Positions 1 through 8,654 of a stretch of DNA of 64,000 nucleotides are shown here, in pieces. Below the pieces are notes generated by a model that made no database searches, was not told the origin of the DNA, and was given only the letters and a program-made list of their open reading frames with translations. Position 1 is the stretch's first letter, and every line of letters starts with the position of its first letter. Both the position numbers and the translations under genes were made by a program. Source of the stretch: Modestobacter sp. VKM Ac-2986 (GTDB taxonomy: Bacteria; Actinomycetota; Actinomycetes; Mycobacteriales; Geodermatophilaceae); the NCBI RefSeq assembly GCF_026967795.1, contig NZ_JAPVBH010000003.1, positions 248,001 to 312,000 on the forward strand, in the 5' to 3' direction.

Positions 1-1158
1 GATGAAGAGCAGGAACACCACGGTGATGGTGGCCAGCCGGTCCACGACGTCCAGCTCGGAGCCGGTCAGCTGGGTGACCGCACCGATCACCAGCAGCGAG
101 CCGACGACGCAGACCCCGAACAGCAGCGCCACGTAGGGGCTGCGGCGGGTGGGGTGCACCTTCGCGAACACCCCGGGGACGACGTCCTCGCGGGCCATCC
201 CGTAGAGGATCCGGGACTGGGCGACGACGGTGACGAGCGCGGTGTTGCTGATCGCGACCATGGCGATGAGGCCGAAGACGACCAGCATGACGTCCACCGG
301 GATGGGCAGCAGGTCGGCGCGGATGACCTCCAGCAGCGTGTTGTCCGCCAGCGTCTCCATCGGCACGGCCAGCGCCGCGGCGATCGAGACCAGGACGTAG
401 ACCGCACCCGCGGTCACCATGCCGCCGATCAGGGCCCGCGGGAAGGCCCGGGACGGGTCGATGGTCTCCTCGGCCACGTTGGCCGCGTTCTCGAACCCGG
501 TCATCGCGAAGAAGGCCAGCGAGACGCCGGAGACCACCGCGATCGCCTTGCTGCCCTCGCCGCTGAACTCCAGCAGCACCCCGGGGTCGGAGACCTCCTG
601 GAACAGCGCGATCACCCCGATCACCATGATCAGCAGCAGGCCGCTGAGCTCGATGAACGTCAGGACGACGTTGAGCCCGACCGACTCGCTGATCCCGATC
701 AGGTTGATCACCGTGATGACCGCGATGAAGGCCAGCGCGATCAGCAGGGTCGGCACGACGGCGTCCTCGCTCATCCCGACGACGCCGGCGAAGTAGCGGA
801 CGAAGCCCGAGGCCAGCGAGCCGACGGCGGCCATGTTGGCCGAGAGCATGCAGATGGTGATGAAGAAGGTGAGGACCGGCCGCCGGAACGCCTTGTTGAC
901 GTACAGCGAGGCGCCGGCGGCCTGCGGGTACTTGGTCACCAGCTCGGCGTAGGCCAGGCCGGTGACGGCGGCGACCGCGACCCCGGCCAGGAACGCCATC
1001 CAGAACGCCCCGCCCACGGCCGCGGCCACCAGGCCGATCAGGACGTAGATCCCCGACCCCAGGACGTCGCCGACCACGTAGAAGTACAGCTGCCGACCCG
1101 TGATCGAGCGCTTCAACTCGCTGCGCTCGGCGCTCCCCGCTGCGGCGGACGTCGTCAT
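1..1158 (-). CDS. APC-family amino acid permease, C-terminus cut by window edge
   Basis: The frame opens at the ATG at 1158 and runs off the left edge, so 386 residues are visible and the C-terminus is missing. An N-terminal cytoplasmic tail (MTTSAAAGSAERSELKRS) is followed by many hydrophobic segments. The first carries GDVLGSGIYVLIG, the glycine-rich unwound helix 1 of the APC superfamily, and the middle has GFENAANVAEET, the conserved helix 6/loop region. The family moves amino acids or polyamines across the cytoplasmic membrane by proton or cation symport or exchange; the substrate cannot be read from sequence. It is convergently oriented with nothing visible on its left and lies 73 bases from the next gene on the same strand. 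Confidence 0.9.
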   Translation of the reverse strand, partial: MTTSAAAGSAERSELKRSITGRQLYFYVVGDVLGSGIYVLIGLVAAAVGGAFWMAFLAGVAVAAVTGLAYAELVTKYPQAAGASLYVNKAFRRPVLTFFITICMLSANMAAVGSLASGFVRYFAGVVGMSEDAVVPTLLIALAFIAVITVINLIGISESVGLNVVLTFIELSGLLLIMVIGVIALFQEVSDPGVLLEFSGEGSKAIAVVSGVSLAFFAMTGFENAANVAEETIDPSRAFPRALIGGMVTAGAVYVLVSIAAALAVPMETLADNTLLEVIRADLLPIPVDVMLVVFGLIAMVAISNTALVTVVAQSRILYGMAREDVVPGVFAKVHPTRRSPYVALLFGVCVVGSLLVIGAVTQLTGSELDVVDRLATITVVFLLFI

Positions 1159-1231
1159 GCGGCTCGACGCTACGGCCAGGTGATGACGGACGGGTGTCGA
1201 TCGTGCACGCGGGATGTGACCCGCGCGTCCG

Positions 1232-2107
1232 TCAGCGGGCCAGCAGCTCCCGGACGGTGGCGACGACGAGGTCGGGGTCCTGCTCGGCCATGAAGTGACC
1301 GGCCGACGCCGTCCGGTGCACCAGGTCCGGCGCCCACGCCCTCCACAGCGCGGCGGCGTCGAAGCCCAGGGCGCTCCCCCAGTCCTGCTGCAGCACCGAG
1401 ACCGGCATGGTCAGCCGCACGCCGGCGTCCCGGTCGGCGCGGTCGTGGTCGACGTCGACGCCGGCGCTGGCCCGGTAGTCGGCCACGATCGAGGGCACCC
1501 GCGCGGCGCTGGCCCGCAGGTACTCCGCGCGCACGTCGTCGGGGAAGAGCCCGGCGCTGCCCCAGGCGTCGAGGAACGAGCCGAAGAACGCGTCGGCGGT
1601 GGCGGTGATCATCGCCTCGGGCAGGCCGGGCGGCTGCGCCATCAGGTACAGGTGCCAGGCGACCGCGGCCTGCACGCCGTGCAGGATGTCCCACGAGTCC
1701 AGGGTGGGCAGCACGTCCAGGGAGCCGAGGTGGGTGACGACGTCGGGGTGGTCCAGGCCCGCGCGGACGGCGACCAGCGCCCCGCGGTCGTGACCGACCA
1801 GGGCGAACCGGTCGTGACCGAGCTCGCGGGCCAGCGCGACGACGTCGGCGGCCATGGTGCGGGCGCTGTAGGTGTCCGGGCCGTCCTCGGCGGGGGCGTC
1901 GCTGGCGCCGTAGCCGCGCAGGTCGGGGCAGAGGACGGTGCGGTCGGCGGCCAGCGCCGGGGCGACGTGGCGCCACATGAGGTGCGTCTGCGGGAACCCG
2001 TGCAGCAGGACGAGGGCCGGCCCGCTGCCGAGCACCGCCGCGGAGAGGTCTACGCCGTCGGCGACGCGGACGCGGTGGGTGGTGGAACCGGGGATCTGCG
2101 GTGTCAT
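1232..2107 (-). CDS. alpha/beta hydrolase, haloacetate dehalogenase / epoxide hydrolase type
   Basis: A 291-residue cytoplasmic alpha/beta-hydrolase of normal family length. The oxyanion region is HGFPQTH (36-42) and the nucleophile elbow is GHDRGA (105-110), so the nucleophile is Asp107 rather than Ser. This is the hallmark of fluoroacetate/haloacetate dehalogenases and soluble epoxide hydrolases. The likely catalytic His is His271 in SAGHFMAEQDPD. Substrate is unknown. The gene is divergent from a SARP regulator with only 44 bases between the starts, and that gap holds a SARP-type direct repeat, so it is a likely target of the neighbour. ATG start. Confidence 0.85.
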   Translation of the reverse strand: MTPQIPGSTTHRVRVADGVDLSAAVLGSGPALVLLHGFPQTHLMWRHVAPALAADRTVLCPDLRGYGASDAPAEDGPDTYSARTMAADVVALARELGHDRFALVGHDRGALVAVRAGLDHPDVVTHLGSLDVLPTLDSWDILHGVQAAVAWHLYLMAQPPGLPEAMITATADAFFGSFLDAWGSAGLFPDDVRAEYLRASAARVPSIVADYRASAGVDVDHDRADRDAGVRLTMPVSVLQQDWGSALGFDAAALWRAWAPDLVHRTASAGHFMAEQDPDLVVATVRELLAR

Positions 2108-2128
2108 GCCCCCACCGTGCGGCGCCCC

Positions 2129-2146
2129 GATGAGCGTTCGATGAGC
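2129..2146. promoter_or_regulatory. candidate SARP operator: two GATGAGC heptamers at 11-base period
   Basis: The sequence reads GATGAGC-GTTC-GATGAGC: a perfect heptamer direct repeat with a 4-base spacer. SARP regulators with an OmpR-like winged helix are known to bind heptamer direct repeats 11 bases apart, one turn of DNA. The site lies in the 44-base gap between the hydrolase and the SARP gene, so it could serve autoregulation and control of the hydrolase. Binding is inferred. Confidence 0.5.
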
Positions 2147-2151
2147 ACGCC

Positions 2152-4047
2152 GTGACCCTCACCGTGGGCGTGCTCGGCCCGGTCACCGCCTGGTCCGGCG
2201 GGGACCCGCTGCCCCTGGGCGGGCCGCGGCACCGGGAGCTGCTGGCCCGGCTGGTCGTGGCGCGCGGCCGCGTCGTCGACGTCGACCTGCTCGTCGACGC
2301 CCTCTGGGAGACACCCCCGGACGGCGCGGTGGCCGCGGTCCGCACCTTCGTGGCGGCGCTGCGCCGCGCGCTGGAACCGGACCGCCCGCCGCGCACCCCG
2401 CCGCGGGTGCTGGTGACCGAGGGCCGGGGGTACGCGCTGCGCGCGGCGACCGACGCCGAGGCGTTCACCGCCGCCGTCGAGCGGGCCGCCGGGCTGCCCC
2501 CCGCCGAGGCGCTGACCGAGCTGACCGGCGCCCTGGGCGCCTGGCGCGGCCCGGCCTACGCCGACGTCGGCGACCGGCCGTGGGCGCTGCCCGAGCGCAC
2601 CCGGCTGACCGAGCTGCACAGCACCGCCGTCGAGCGCACCGGCGCCGCGCGGCTGGAGCTGGGCCGAGCCGCCGACGCCGTCCCGGACCTGGACGCCCAC
2701 GTCACCGCGCACCCGTGGCGCGAGGAGGGCTGGCGGTTGCTGGCGCTGGCCCTCTACCGGTCCGGACGCCGGCCCGACGCGCTGGCCGTGCTGCGCCGGG
2801 CCCGCACCCGGCTGGTCGACGAGCTCGGCCTGGACCCCGGCGCACAGCTGGCCGCCCTGGAGCACGACGTGCTCACCCAGGCGCCCGCCCTGGAGCTCGG
2901 CCCCGACCCGTGGGCCCGGGCGACCGCGTCCTGGCAGCGCGCGGCCGGCCCGCGGGCCCGGCTGGAGGCCACCGTCGGCCTGCTGCGCAGCCTGTCCCGC
3001 ACCGGCGCCGAGGGGCTGACCGCGGCCCGGGAGCAGCGGCTGGCAACCATCGCGGCCGCCGAGGAGCTCGGTGACCCGCTGCTCACGGCCCGGGTGGTCG
3101 GGGAGCTCGACGTGCCCGGCGTCTGGACCACCTCCGACGACCCGCAGCAGGCCGCCGCGGTGGTCGCGGCCGCCGAGCGGGCGCTGCCGGCCGCCGGCGC
3201 GGACGCCGTCCGGGTCCGGCTGCTGACCACCGTGGCCGTGGAGTCCCGCGGGCTGCCCGGCCCGCGCGGGGCCGCCGCCGCCCGGGAGGCCGAGGAGCTG
3301 GCCCGGGCGCTGGGCGACCCGGCGCTGCTGGCCGCCGCGCTGGGCGGCCGCACGCTGCAGGTGTTCGACCGTTGCGGCCGGGCGGCCGACCGGGACGCCC
3401 TGGGCGCGGAACTGGTGGAGCTGGCCGGGCGGCACGGCCTGACCGACTCCCTCGTGCTCGGCCACCTGGTGCGGATGCAGGCCCGCAGCGCGCTGGGCGA
3501 CCTGGCCGGCGCCGGGGAGCACGCCGCGGCGCTCGACGGCCTGGCCGCCGCACACGACCGGCCGCTGGTCGGCGTCTTCACCGGCGGCTGGCGGGCGCTG
3601 CGCGCCGCCGTGGAGGGTGCCCCCGACGCCGAGGAGCGGTTCCGGGCGGCGGCCCGGCTGCGGGTGGGCTCGGGGATGCCGGGCGTGGAGGACGGGCTGC
3701 TGGCGCTCACGCTGGCCTGCCTGCGGGTCTCGCGCGGGGAGCCGGTGCCGCCCGCGGGGCCGGGTGGGCCGTACGCGCCCTGGCTGGAGCCGCACCACCG
3801 GCTGGCCGCCGGGGAGCCCGCGTCGGTGGCCGCGCTGCCGGACCCGCCGCCGGGCCTGCTCATGGAGGCGCTGTGGGTGCTGGCCGGCAGCGCGGCCCTG
3901 GCGGTGGGCGACCTCGCGGTGCTCGCCCGGGCGCAGGAGGCGCTGGCCGCCGCAGCCGGTGAGCTCGCCGGCGCGGGCAGCGGGATGCTCACCGCCGGCC
4001 CGGTCGACGACCACCTCGCCGCGTGGGCACAGGCCGCCGGGCGGTGA
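2152..4047 (+). CDS. SARP/AfsR-type transcriptional regulator with BTAD domain
   Basis: 631 residues from a GTG start. Residues 1-100 form an OmpR/PhoB-type winged helix beginning VGVLGPVTAW and ending in GRGYALR. Residues about 103-245 form the bacterial transcriptional activation domain (BTAD) with helical repeats (HPWREEGWRLLALALYRSGR; DELGLDPG). The remaining 380 residues are Ala/Leu-rich helical repeats resembling TPRs. No NB-ARC nucleotide-binding loop is visible, so it is a large SARP rather than a full AfsR. SARPs activate pathway genes by recruiting RNA polymerase. The divergent hydrolase and the heptamer repeat beside its start suggest a local target. Confidence 0.85.
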   Translation: MTLTVGVLGPVTAWSGGDPLPLGGPRHRELLARLVVARGRVVDVDLLVDALWETPPDGAVAAVRTFVAALRRALEPDRPPRTPPRVLVTEGRGYALRAATDAEAFTAAVERAAGLPPAEALTELTGALGAWRGPAYADVGDRPWALPERTRLTELHSTAVERTGAARLELGRAADAVPDLDAHVTAHPWREEGWRLLALALYRSGRRPDALAVLRRARTRLVDELGLDPGAQLAALEHDVLTQAPALELGPDPWARATASWQRAAGPRARLEATVGLLRSLSRTGAEGLTAAREQRLATIAAAEELGDPLLTARVVGELDVPGVWTTSDDPQQAAAVVAAAERALPAAGADAVRVRLLTTVAVESRGLPGPRGAAAAREAEELARALGDPALLAAALGGRTLQVFDRCGRAADRDALGAELVELAGRHGLTDSLVLGHLVRMQARSALGDLAGAGEHAAALDGLAAAHDRPLVGVFTGGWRALRAAVEGAPDAEERFRAAARLRVGSGMPGVEDGLLALTLACLRVSRGEPVPPAGPGGPYAPWLEPHHRLAAGEPASVAALPDPPPGLLMEALWVLAGSAALAVGDLAVLARAQEALAAAAGELAGAGSGMLTAGPVDDHLAAWAQAAGR

Positions 4048-4052
4048 GGAGG

Positions 4053-4127
4053 AGCTCCGGCGTCCTGGTGCACTCCGCGGTCGCGGCCAGCCCGCCGTCG
4101 ACACGGCCCTCGTGGCGGCGCTGCTCG
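4053..4127 (-). pseudogene. decayed fragment of a YjdJ-like GNAT acetyltransferase gene
   Basis: On the minus strand this stretch still encodes RHEGRVDGGLAATAECTRTP, which matches RYEGRVDGALAAIAEYIRTP in the intact GNAT gene at 8244-8555. By eye, 64 of 75 bases match positions 8455-8530 without gaps. The rest of the gene (acetyl-CoA site and C-terminus) is gone, and its would-be C-terminal side runs straight into the end of the SARP gene. It is therefore a relic of a second copy, duplicated or left by rearrangement. Nothing else is visible in the gene-free stretch 4048-4277. Confidence 0.75.
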
Positions 4128-4267
4128 AGGACCTCGGTGCACGCCGCGCGCGGGCGGGGTGGCGCATCCGCCCGCTGGGCCTGATGATCCCTGCACAGGT
4201 CCAGGGCTCGACGACGAGCGCACGGTTCTCGCCCGCGAGGTCTCGGTCCCCGCGCGAGCCACTCCGT

Positions 4268-4273
4268 GGAGGT
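4268..4273 (+). promoter_or_regulatory. ribosome binding site that fixes the symporter start
   Basis: A perfect GGAGGT sits 4 bases before the ATG at 4278. The upstream in-frame GTG at 4266 overlaps this site, so translation should begin at 4278, not 4266. Confidence 0.8.
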
Positions 4274-4277
4274 CCTG

Positions 4278-5732
4278 ATGGGTGCCATCCAGACGAACCT
4301 GATCGACCCGGTGTCGAACGTCCTCTGGTCCTACGTGCTGATCTACGTGCTCCTGGGGGTGGGTCTCTACCTCGGGGTGCGCACGCGCTTCGTCCAGGTC
4401 CGCATGTTCGGGCGCATGATCCGCCAGATCGCCTCCTCGCGGAACGACGCCGGAGCCGGGATCTCGTCCTTCCAGGCATTCTGCGTGGGCCTCGCGTCCC
4501 GCGTGGGGACCGGCAACATCGCCGGCGTCGCCATCGCGCTGACCCTCGGCGGCCCCGGGGCCATCTTCTGGATGTGGGTGGTCGCCCTCATCGGCATGGC
4601 GACCGCCCTGGTCGAGGCGACGCTGGCCCAGGTCTTCAAGGTCCCGGCCGGTGACGGCAGCTTCCGCGGCGGCCCGGCCTTCTACATCGAACGGGGTCTG
4701 GGGTCGCGCCGGGGCGGGATCGTCTTCGCCGTCCTGCTGATCTTCACGTTCGGCGTCGCGTTCAACATGGTCCAGGCCAACACCATCAGCGAGGTCCTGG
4801 CCAGCGGCCACGGGGTCGGCGAGGGGTGGTCCGCGGCCGGACTCATGGTCCTCACGGCGGTGGTCGTCTTCGGTGGGGTCCGCCGCATCGCCCGCGTCGC
4901 CGAGTTCATGCTGCCGGCGATGGCGCTGGCCTACGTGCTGCTCGCCGCGGTGATCATCGCCCTCAACGTGACCCAGGTCGGCGCCGTGCTCGGCACGATC
5001 GTCACCGCGGCGTTCGGGGTGGGCGAGGCGGCTGCCGGCATCACCGGTGGGCTCGCCGCGGCCCTGCTCAACGGCGCCAAGCGTGGGCTGTTCTCCAACG
5101 AGGCCGGCATGGGCAGCGCGCCCAACGCCGCCGCCACCGCGACCACCAGCCACCCGGTGAAGCAGGGGCTGGTGCAGTCCCTCGGGGTGTTCGTCGACAC
5201 GATCATCGTGTGCTCCGCGACCGCGTTCATCATCCTGTTCGCCGGCCCGGACGTGTACCGGCCGGGTGAGACCACCGAGGGCGCCTCGCTGACCCAGGCA
5301 GCCGTGGCCCACGAGCTGGGCAGCGGCCTCACCTGGGTCATGAGCGTCCTGATCTTCGTCTTCGCCTTCTCCTCCGTGCTGGGCAACTACTCCTACGCGG
5401 AGGTCAACCTGACCTTCCTGCGTGCCCGCCCCGCCGCGCTGACGGTGTTCCGCGTGGTCGTGATCGGCGTCGTCGGGGCCGGTGCCCTGCTGGAGCTGGC
5501 GACGGTGTGGGCGCTGGCCGACGTCGCCATGGGCTTCATGGCGCTGGTCAACCTGGTCGCACTGGTGCTGCTGGGCCGCTGGGCGCTGGGTGCCCTGCGC
5601 GACTTCGAGCGGCAGACGAAGGCAGGTCAGGACCCGGTGTTCCGCACCACCGGCAACCCGGACCTGCCCCGCGACCTCCCCGACAGCGTCTGGACCGACG
5701 AGCACGCCGGCGCGAAGAACACCACCGCCTGA
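4278..5732 (+). CDS. sodium:alanine/glycine symporter, AGCS family
   Basis: 484 residues of an integral membrane symporter of the alanine-or-glycine:cation family (AlsT/DagA/AgcS). Family landmarks are QAFCVGLASRVGTGNIAGVA near residue 70, GGPGAIFWMW, the GGPAFYIERGL loop and GLFSNEAGMGSAPNAAAT near residue 275. About ten hydrophobic helices follow the normal pattern and length. It imports small neutral amino acids with Na+ at the cytoplasmic membrane. The start is set by GGAGGT at 4268-4273. It is convergent with the GH65 gene. One difference: ASRVGTGN stands where relatives usually read ATTVGTGN or AARVGTGN, within normal variation. Confidence 0.93.
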   Translation: MGAIQTNLIDPVSNVLWSYVLIYVLLGVGLYLGVRTRFVQVRMFGRMIRQIASSRNDAGAGISSFQAFCVGLASRVGTGNIAGVAIALTLGGPGAIFWMWVVALIGMATALVEATLAQVFKVPAGDGSFRGGPAFYIERGLGSRRGGIVFAVLLIFTFGVAFNMVQANTISEVLASGHGVGEGWSAAGLMVLTAVVVFGGVRRIARVAEFMLPAMALAYVLLAAVIIALNVTQVGAVLGTIVTAAFGVGEAAAGITGGLAAALLNGAKRGLFSNEAGMGSAPNAAATATTSHPVKQGLVQSLGVFVDTIIVCSATAFIILFAGPDVYRPGETTEGASLTQAAVAHELGSGLTWVMSVLIFVFAFSSVLGNYSYAEVNLTFLRARPAALTVFRVVVIGVVGAGALLELATVWALADVAMGFMALVNLVALVLLGRWALGALRDFERQTKAGQDPVFRTTGNPDLPRDLPDSVWTDEHAGAKNTTA

Positions 5733-5772
5733 GCACTCGGCGGGGGGCGGTCCGGCCCGTCACCTGCCGCGC

Positions 5773-8106
5773 TCAGGTCCGCGGCGCGCGACCGGCCGGC
5801 TGGGTCGGCTCGGCCAGCAGCGGCTCGGGGTCCTGCAGCGGCACCCGGAGCGGGTCGCCGGCGGTCACCGTCCGCGCCTCGCCGTCCACGACGAGCGGGA
5901 GCGGGCCGTCCCCGCGCACCAGCGTGACCGTGCTGCCCTCGCGCGTGGTCTCGACGCGCAGCAGCGCGCCGCGCCAGGTGACCGACCAGGCGGTGCGGGA
6001 CAGCGCGGCCGGCAGCAGCGGCGCGATCTCCAGGGTCTCGTGGTCCTCCCGCAGCCCGCCGAGGCCGGCGACGAAGGCCAGCCAGGCGCCGGCCACCGAG
6101 GCCAGGTGCAGGCCCTCGGCGGTGTCCCCCCGGACGTCGCGCAGGTCGACGAGCGCGCACTCGCGCAGGTAGCGGTGGGCCAGGTCGGGGTGCTGGGCCT
6201 GGGCGCACACCACCGCCTGCACGGCGGCCGACAGCGAGGAGTCCCGGACGGTGCGCGCCTCGTAGTACTCGAGGTCGCGCGCCACCTCCTCGGCGGTGAA
6301 CTCGTCCCGGCACCACCACAGCGCCTGCACGAGGTCGGCCTGCTTGAGCACCTGCCGCCGGTAGAACCGGGCGTAGTGGTGGTGGGCCTGGATCGGGTAG
6401 TCGTCGCCCTCGTCCTCGAACGGCCAGTCGGCGTAGGCGGTGAAGTTGTCGTTCATCGGGTGCACGCGCAGGCCCTCGTCCCACGGGACGCACACCGCGT
6501 CGGCCGCGGCCTCCCAGGCAGCCGTCTCGGCCGCCTCCACCCCCAGGTCCCGCGCCTCGGGCTCCAGCCGCCGGCAGGCGTCCGCCGCGCGCCGGAGGTT
6601 CGCGCGCGCCATCAGGTTGGTGAAGACGTTGTCGTCGACGACGCCGGTGTACTCGTCCGGGCCGGTCACGCCGAACAGGTGCCAGTTCCCGGCCGCGTCG
6701 TAGTGGCCCAGCGAGGTCCACGCCCGCGCGGTCTCCACGAGCACCTCCAGGCCCCCGACCGACGCCGGGTCCGCGCCGGTGGCGTTCTCGTACAGCCAGT
6801 AGGCGCGGGCGATGTCGGCGTTGACGTGCAGGGCGGCCGTGCTCGCCGGCCAGTACGCGGAGACCTCGGGCCCGCTGATGGTCCGCCAGGCGAACACCGC
6901 ACCGGCCACGCCGAGGGTCCCGGCGCGGTCCCGGGCCGAGGGCAGGGTCCCCGCCCGCCACCGCAGGAGCCGTGCCGCCGCGTCCGGGTACAGCAGCGTG
7001 AGGGCGGGGAGGACGAACCCCTCGACGTCCCAGAAGGTGTGGCCGCTGTAGCCCACGCCGGTCAGCCCCTTGGCGCCGACGGGGGCACCGGAGATGCAGA
7101 CGGCCGAGCAGAACAGCTGGAAGACGTCGTAGCGGAGCGCCTGCTGCAGCTCGGGGTCGCCGTCGACCTCGACGTCCGCCGTGGCCCACAGCTCGTCGAG
7201 CACCCGGCGCTGGGCGGCGAGCAGGCCGTCCCAGCCCAGATCGGTCCCCGAGGCCACGGCCGCCGCGGCCTCCCCCGCGACGGAGTCGGGACCGGCGTCG
7301 GCAGACCAGCTGTAGCCGAGGGTCTTGACGACGACGAGGTCCTCCCCCGCACCCAGGTCGGCGGCCACCGAGGTGACGACGCGGTGCTCGTCGGCGTGCA
7401 CGCTCACCCGCCCGCCGGAGACCTCGTGGTCCACGGCCGCGGCGACCGTGAGGCCCGAGCGGCGCGTCCGGGAGGCCAGGGTGCCCCCGGTCGCCGTCCG
7501 GGTGGACACCAGCGGCTCGAACGCCCGGTCCAGCGCCTCGGCGACGCGGGGGTCGTCGTTCTCCACCCCCGTCGGCGTGATCTCCCCACCGGCCAGCTCC
7601 GACCGCACGACGACGTGCGCCCGCCCGTCGACGGCGCGGACCTCGTACCGCACGGCGCAGACCGAGCGCTCCGCCAGGGAGACGAGGCGCCGCGAGGTGA
7701 CCTCCATCGTCGTGCCCGACGGCGTGGTCCAGCGCACCCGGCGGTCCAGCGTCCCGGCGCGCAGGTCCAGCGTGCGCTCGTGGACCTCCGGGGCGACCTC
7801 GCGGACGTCGAGCGGGACCCCGTCGACCAGCAGGCGCAGCGGGGTCCCGTCGAGGACGGTGACCAGGGCCTGCCCCTCCTCGGGGTGCCCGAACCCGCCC
7901 TCGGGGTAGGACAGCGGGTGGGTCTCGTACACCCCGGACAGGTAGGTGCCCCGCATGCCGAAGGGCTCCACCTCGTCCAGCGTCCCGCGGACGCCGAGGT
8001 AGCCGTTGGACAGGCTGAAGACGGACTCGGTGACGGCGAGCGCCCCCAGGTCGACGTGCGGCTCACGGACCAGCCACGGGTCGGTGTCCAGGGTCGGGGT
8101 GCTCAC
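5773..8106 (-). CDS. glycoside hydrolase family 65 disaccharide phosphorylase
   Basis: 777 residues, the usual length for GH65. The N-terminal beta-sandwich (1-270) has LSNGYLGVRGTLDE. The (alpha/alpha)6 barrel has KGLTGVGYSGHTFWDVEGF (346-364), where Trp/Asp/Glu line the sugar site, and GPDEYTG with Glu485 as general acid. KQADLVQALWW and RGDTAEGLHLAS follow, then a short C-terminal beta domain. Family members phosphorolyse maltose, trehalose, kojibiose or nigerose to beta-glucose 1-phosphate plus glucose, in the cytoplasm; which one cannot be read. No beta-phosphoglucomutase or trehalose gene is adjacent. GTG start preceded by GGAGG; convergent with the symporter. Confidence 0.9.
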   Translation of the reverse strand: MSTPTLDTDPWLVREPHVDLGALAVTESVFSLSNGYLGVRGTLDEVEPFGMRGTYLSGVYETHPLSYPEGGFGHPEEGQALVTVLDGTPLRLLVDGVPLDVREVAPEVHERTLDLRAGTLDRRVRWTTPSGTTMEVTSRRLVSLAERSVCAVRYEVRAVDGRAHVVVRSELAGGEITPTGVENDDPRVAEALDRAFEPLVSTRTATGGTLASRTRRSGLTVAAAVDHEVSGGRVSVHADEHRVVTSVAADLGAGEDLVVVKTLGYSWSADAGPDSVAGEAAAAVASGTDLGWDGLLAAQRRVLDELWATADVEVDGDPELQQALRYDVFQLFCSAVCISGAPVGAKGLTGVGYSGHTFWDVEGFVLPALTLLYPDAAARLLRWRAGTLPSARDRAGTLGVAGAVFAWRTISGPEVSAYWPASTAALHVNADIARAYWLYENATGADPASVGGLEVLVETARAWTSLGHYDAAGNWHLFGVTGPDEYTGVVDDNVFTNLMARANLRRAADACRRLEPEARDLGVEAAETAAWEAAADAVCVPWDEGLRVHPMNDNFTAYADWPFEDEGDDYPIQAHHHYARFYRRQVLKQADLVQALWWCRDEFTAEEVARDLEYYEARTVRDSSLSAAVQAVVCAQAQHPDLAHRYLRECALVDLRDVRGDTAEGLHLASVAGAWLAFVAGLGGLREDHETLEIAPLLPAALSRTAWSVTWRGALLRVETTREGSTVTLVRGDGPLPLVVDGEARTVTAGDPLRVPLQDPEPLLAEPTQPAGRAPRT

Positions 8107-8243
8107 GCCGGTCCTCCGCGGGCTCGGGTCGGGGGCGCGGCTGCGGCCTCCGCCCCTGTCCTACCCGTCGCCGCGCCGCGGCGCGATCGGGACGTCGGCC
8201 CGGGCGCCGGGTCGGGCCCCTGCCGACGGTGGCGTGCCGGGCG

Positions 8244-8555
8244 TCAGGCCGTCGCGTCGGTGAGCGTGGTGCGCGAGCGGTACTCCAGGTCCTGGCTGTC
8301 GGGGTGCCGTGCCATCCAGCCGGCCACGAAGGGGCACAGCGGCAGCACCTTCAGGTGCTGGGCCCGCACGTCGTCCAGGGCGTGGCGGACCAGCTGGGAG
8401 GCCACGCCGCGGCCCTCGTGCCCGGCCAGCACCTCGGTGTGGGTGAACACCACCAGCTCCGGGGTCCTGATGTACTCCGCAATCGCGGCCAGTGCGCCGT
8501 CGACGCGCCCCTCGTAGCGGTGCTGCTCGGCAGCGTCGGTCACCGTCACCTGCAT
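8244..8555 (-). CDS. small GNAT-family N-acetyltransferase, YjdJ/NATD1 type
   Basis: 103 residues, the size of the minimal one-domain GNAT proteins (COG2388). It has RYEGRVDGALAAIAEY, then EVLAGHEGRGVASQLVRHAL, the acetyl-CoA pyrophosphate loop (Q/R-x-x-G-x-G/A variant), and VLPLCPFVAGWMARHPD at the C-terminus, all typical of this group. I start it at ATG 8555, which has AAGGAGG seven bases upstream; the longer frame to 8618 lacks such a site. Substrate unknown. A degraded piece of a second copy lies at 4053-4127. Confidence 0.87.
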   Translation of the reverse strand: MQVTVTDAAEQHRYEGRVDGALAAIAEYIRTPELVVFTHTEVLAGHEGRGVASQLVRHALDDVRAQHLKVLPLCPFVAGWMARHPDSQDLEYRSRTTLTDATA

Positions 8556-8654
8556 GGTCGCTCCTCCTTGCCGGGCGCGTCCCGCCCCGGTCGTCGTCAG
8601 GTGGGCAGCATGCCGCACCCGACGGCCCGGCCGGGACCGCGACGGACCCGCGCC

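Noticed and set aside
4130-4265. Glycine riboswitch ahead of the AGCS symporter
   Set aside because: None of the conserved glycine-aptamer blocks is seen; the stretch has only short GC dyads.
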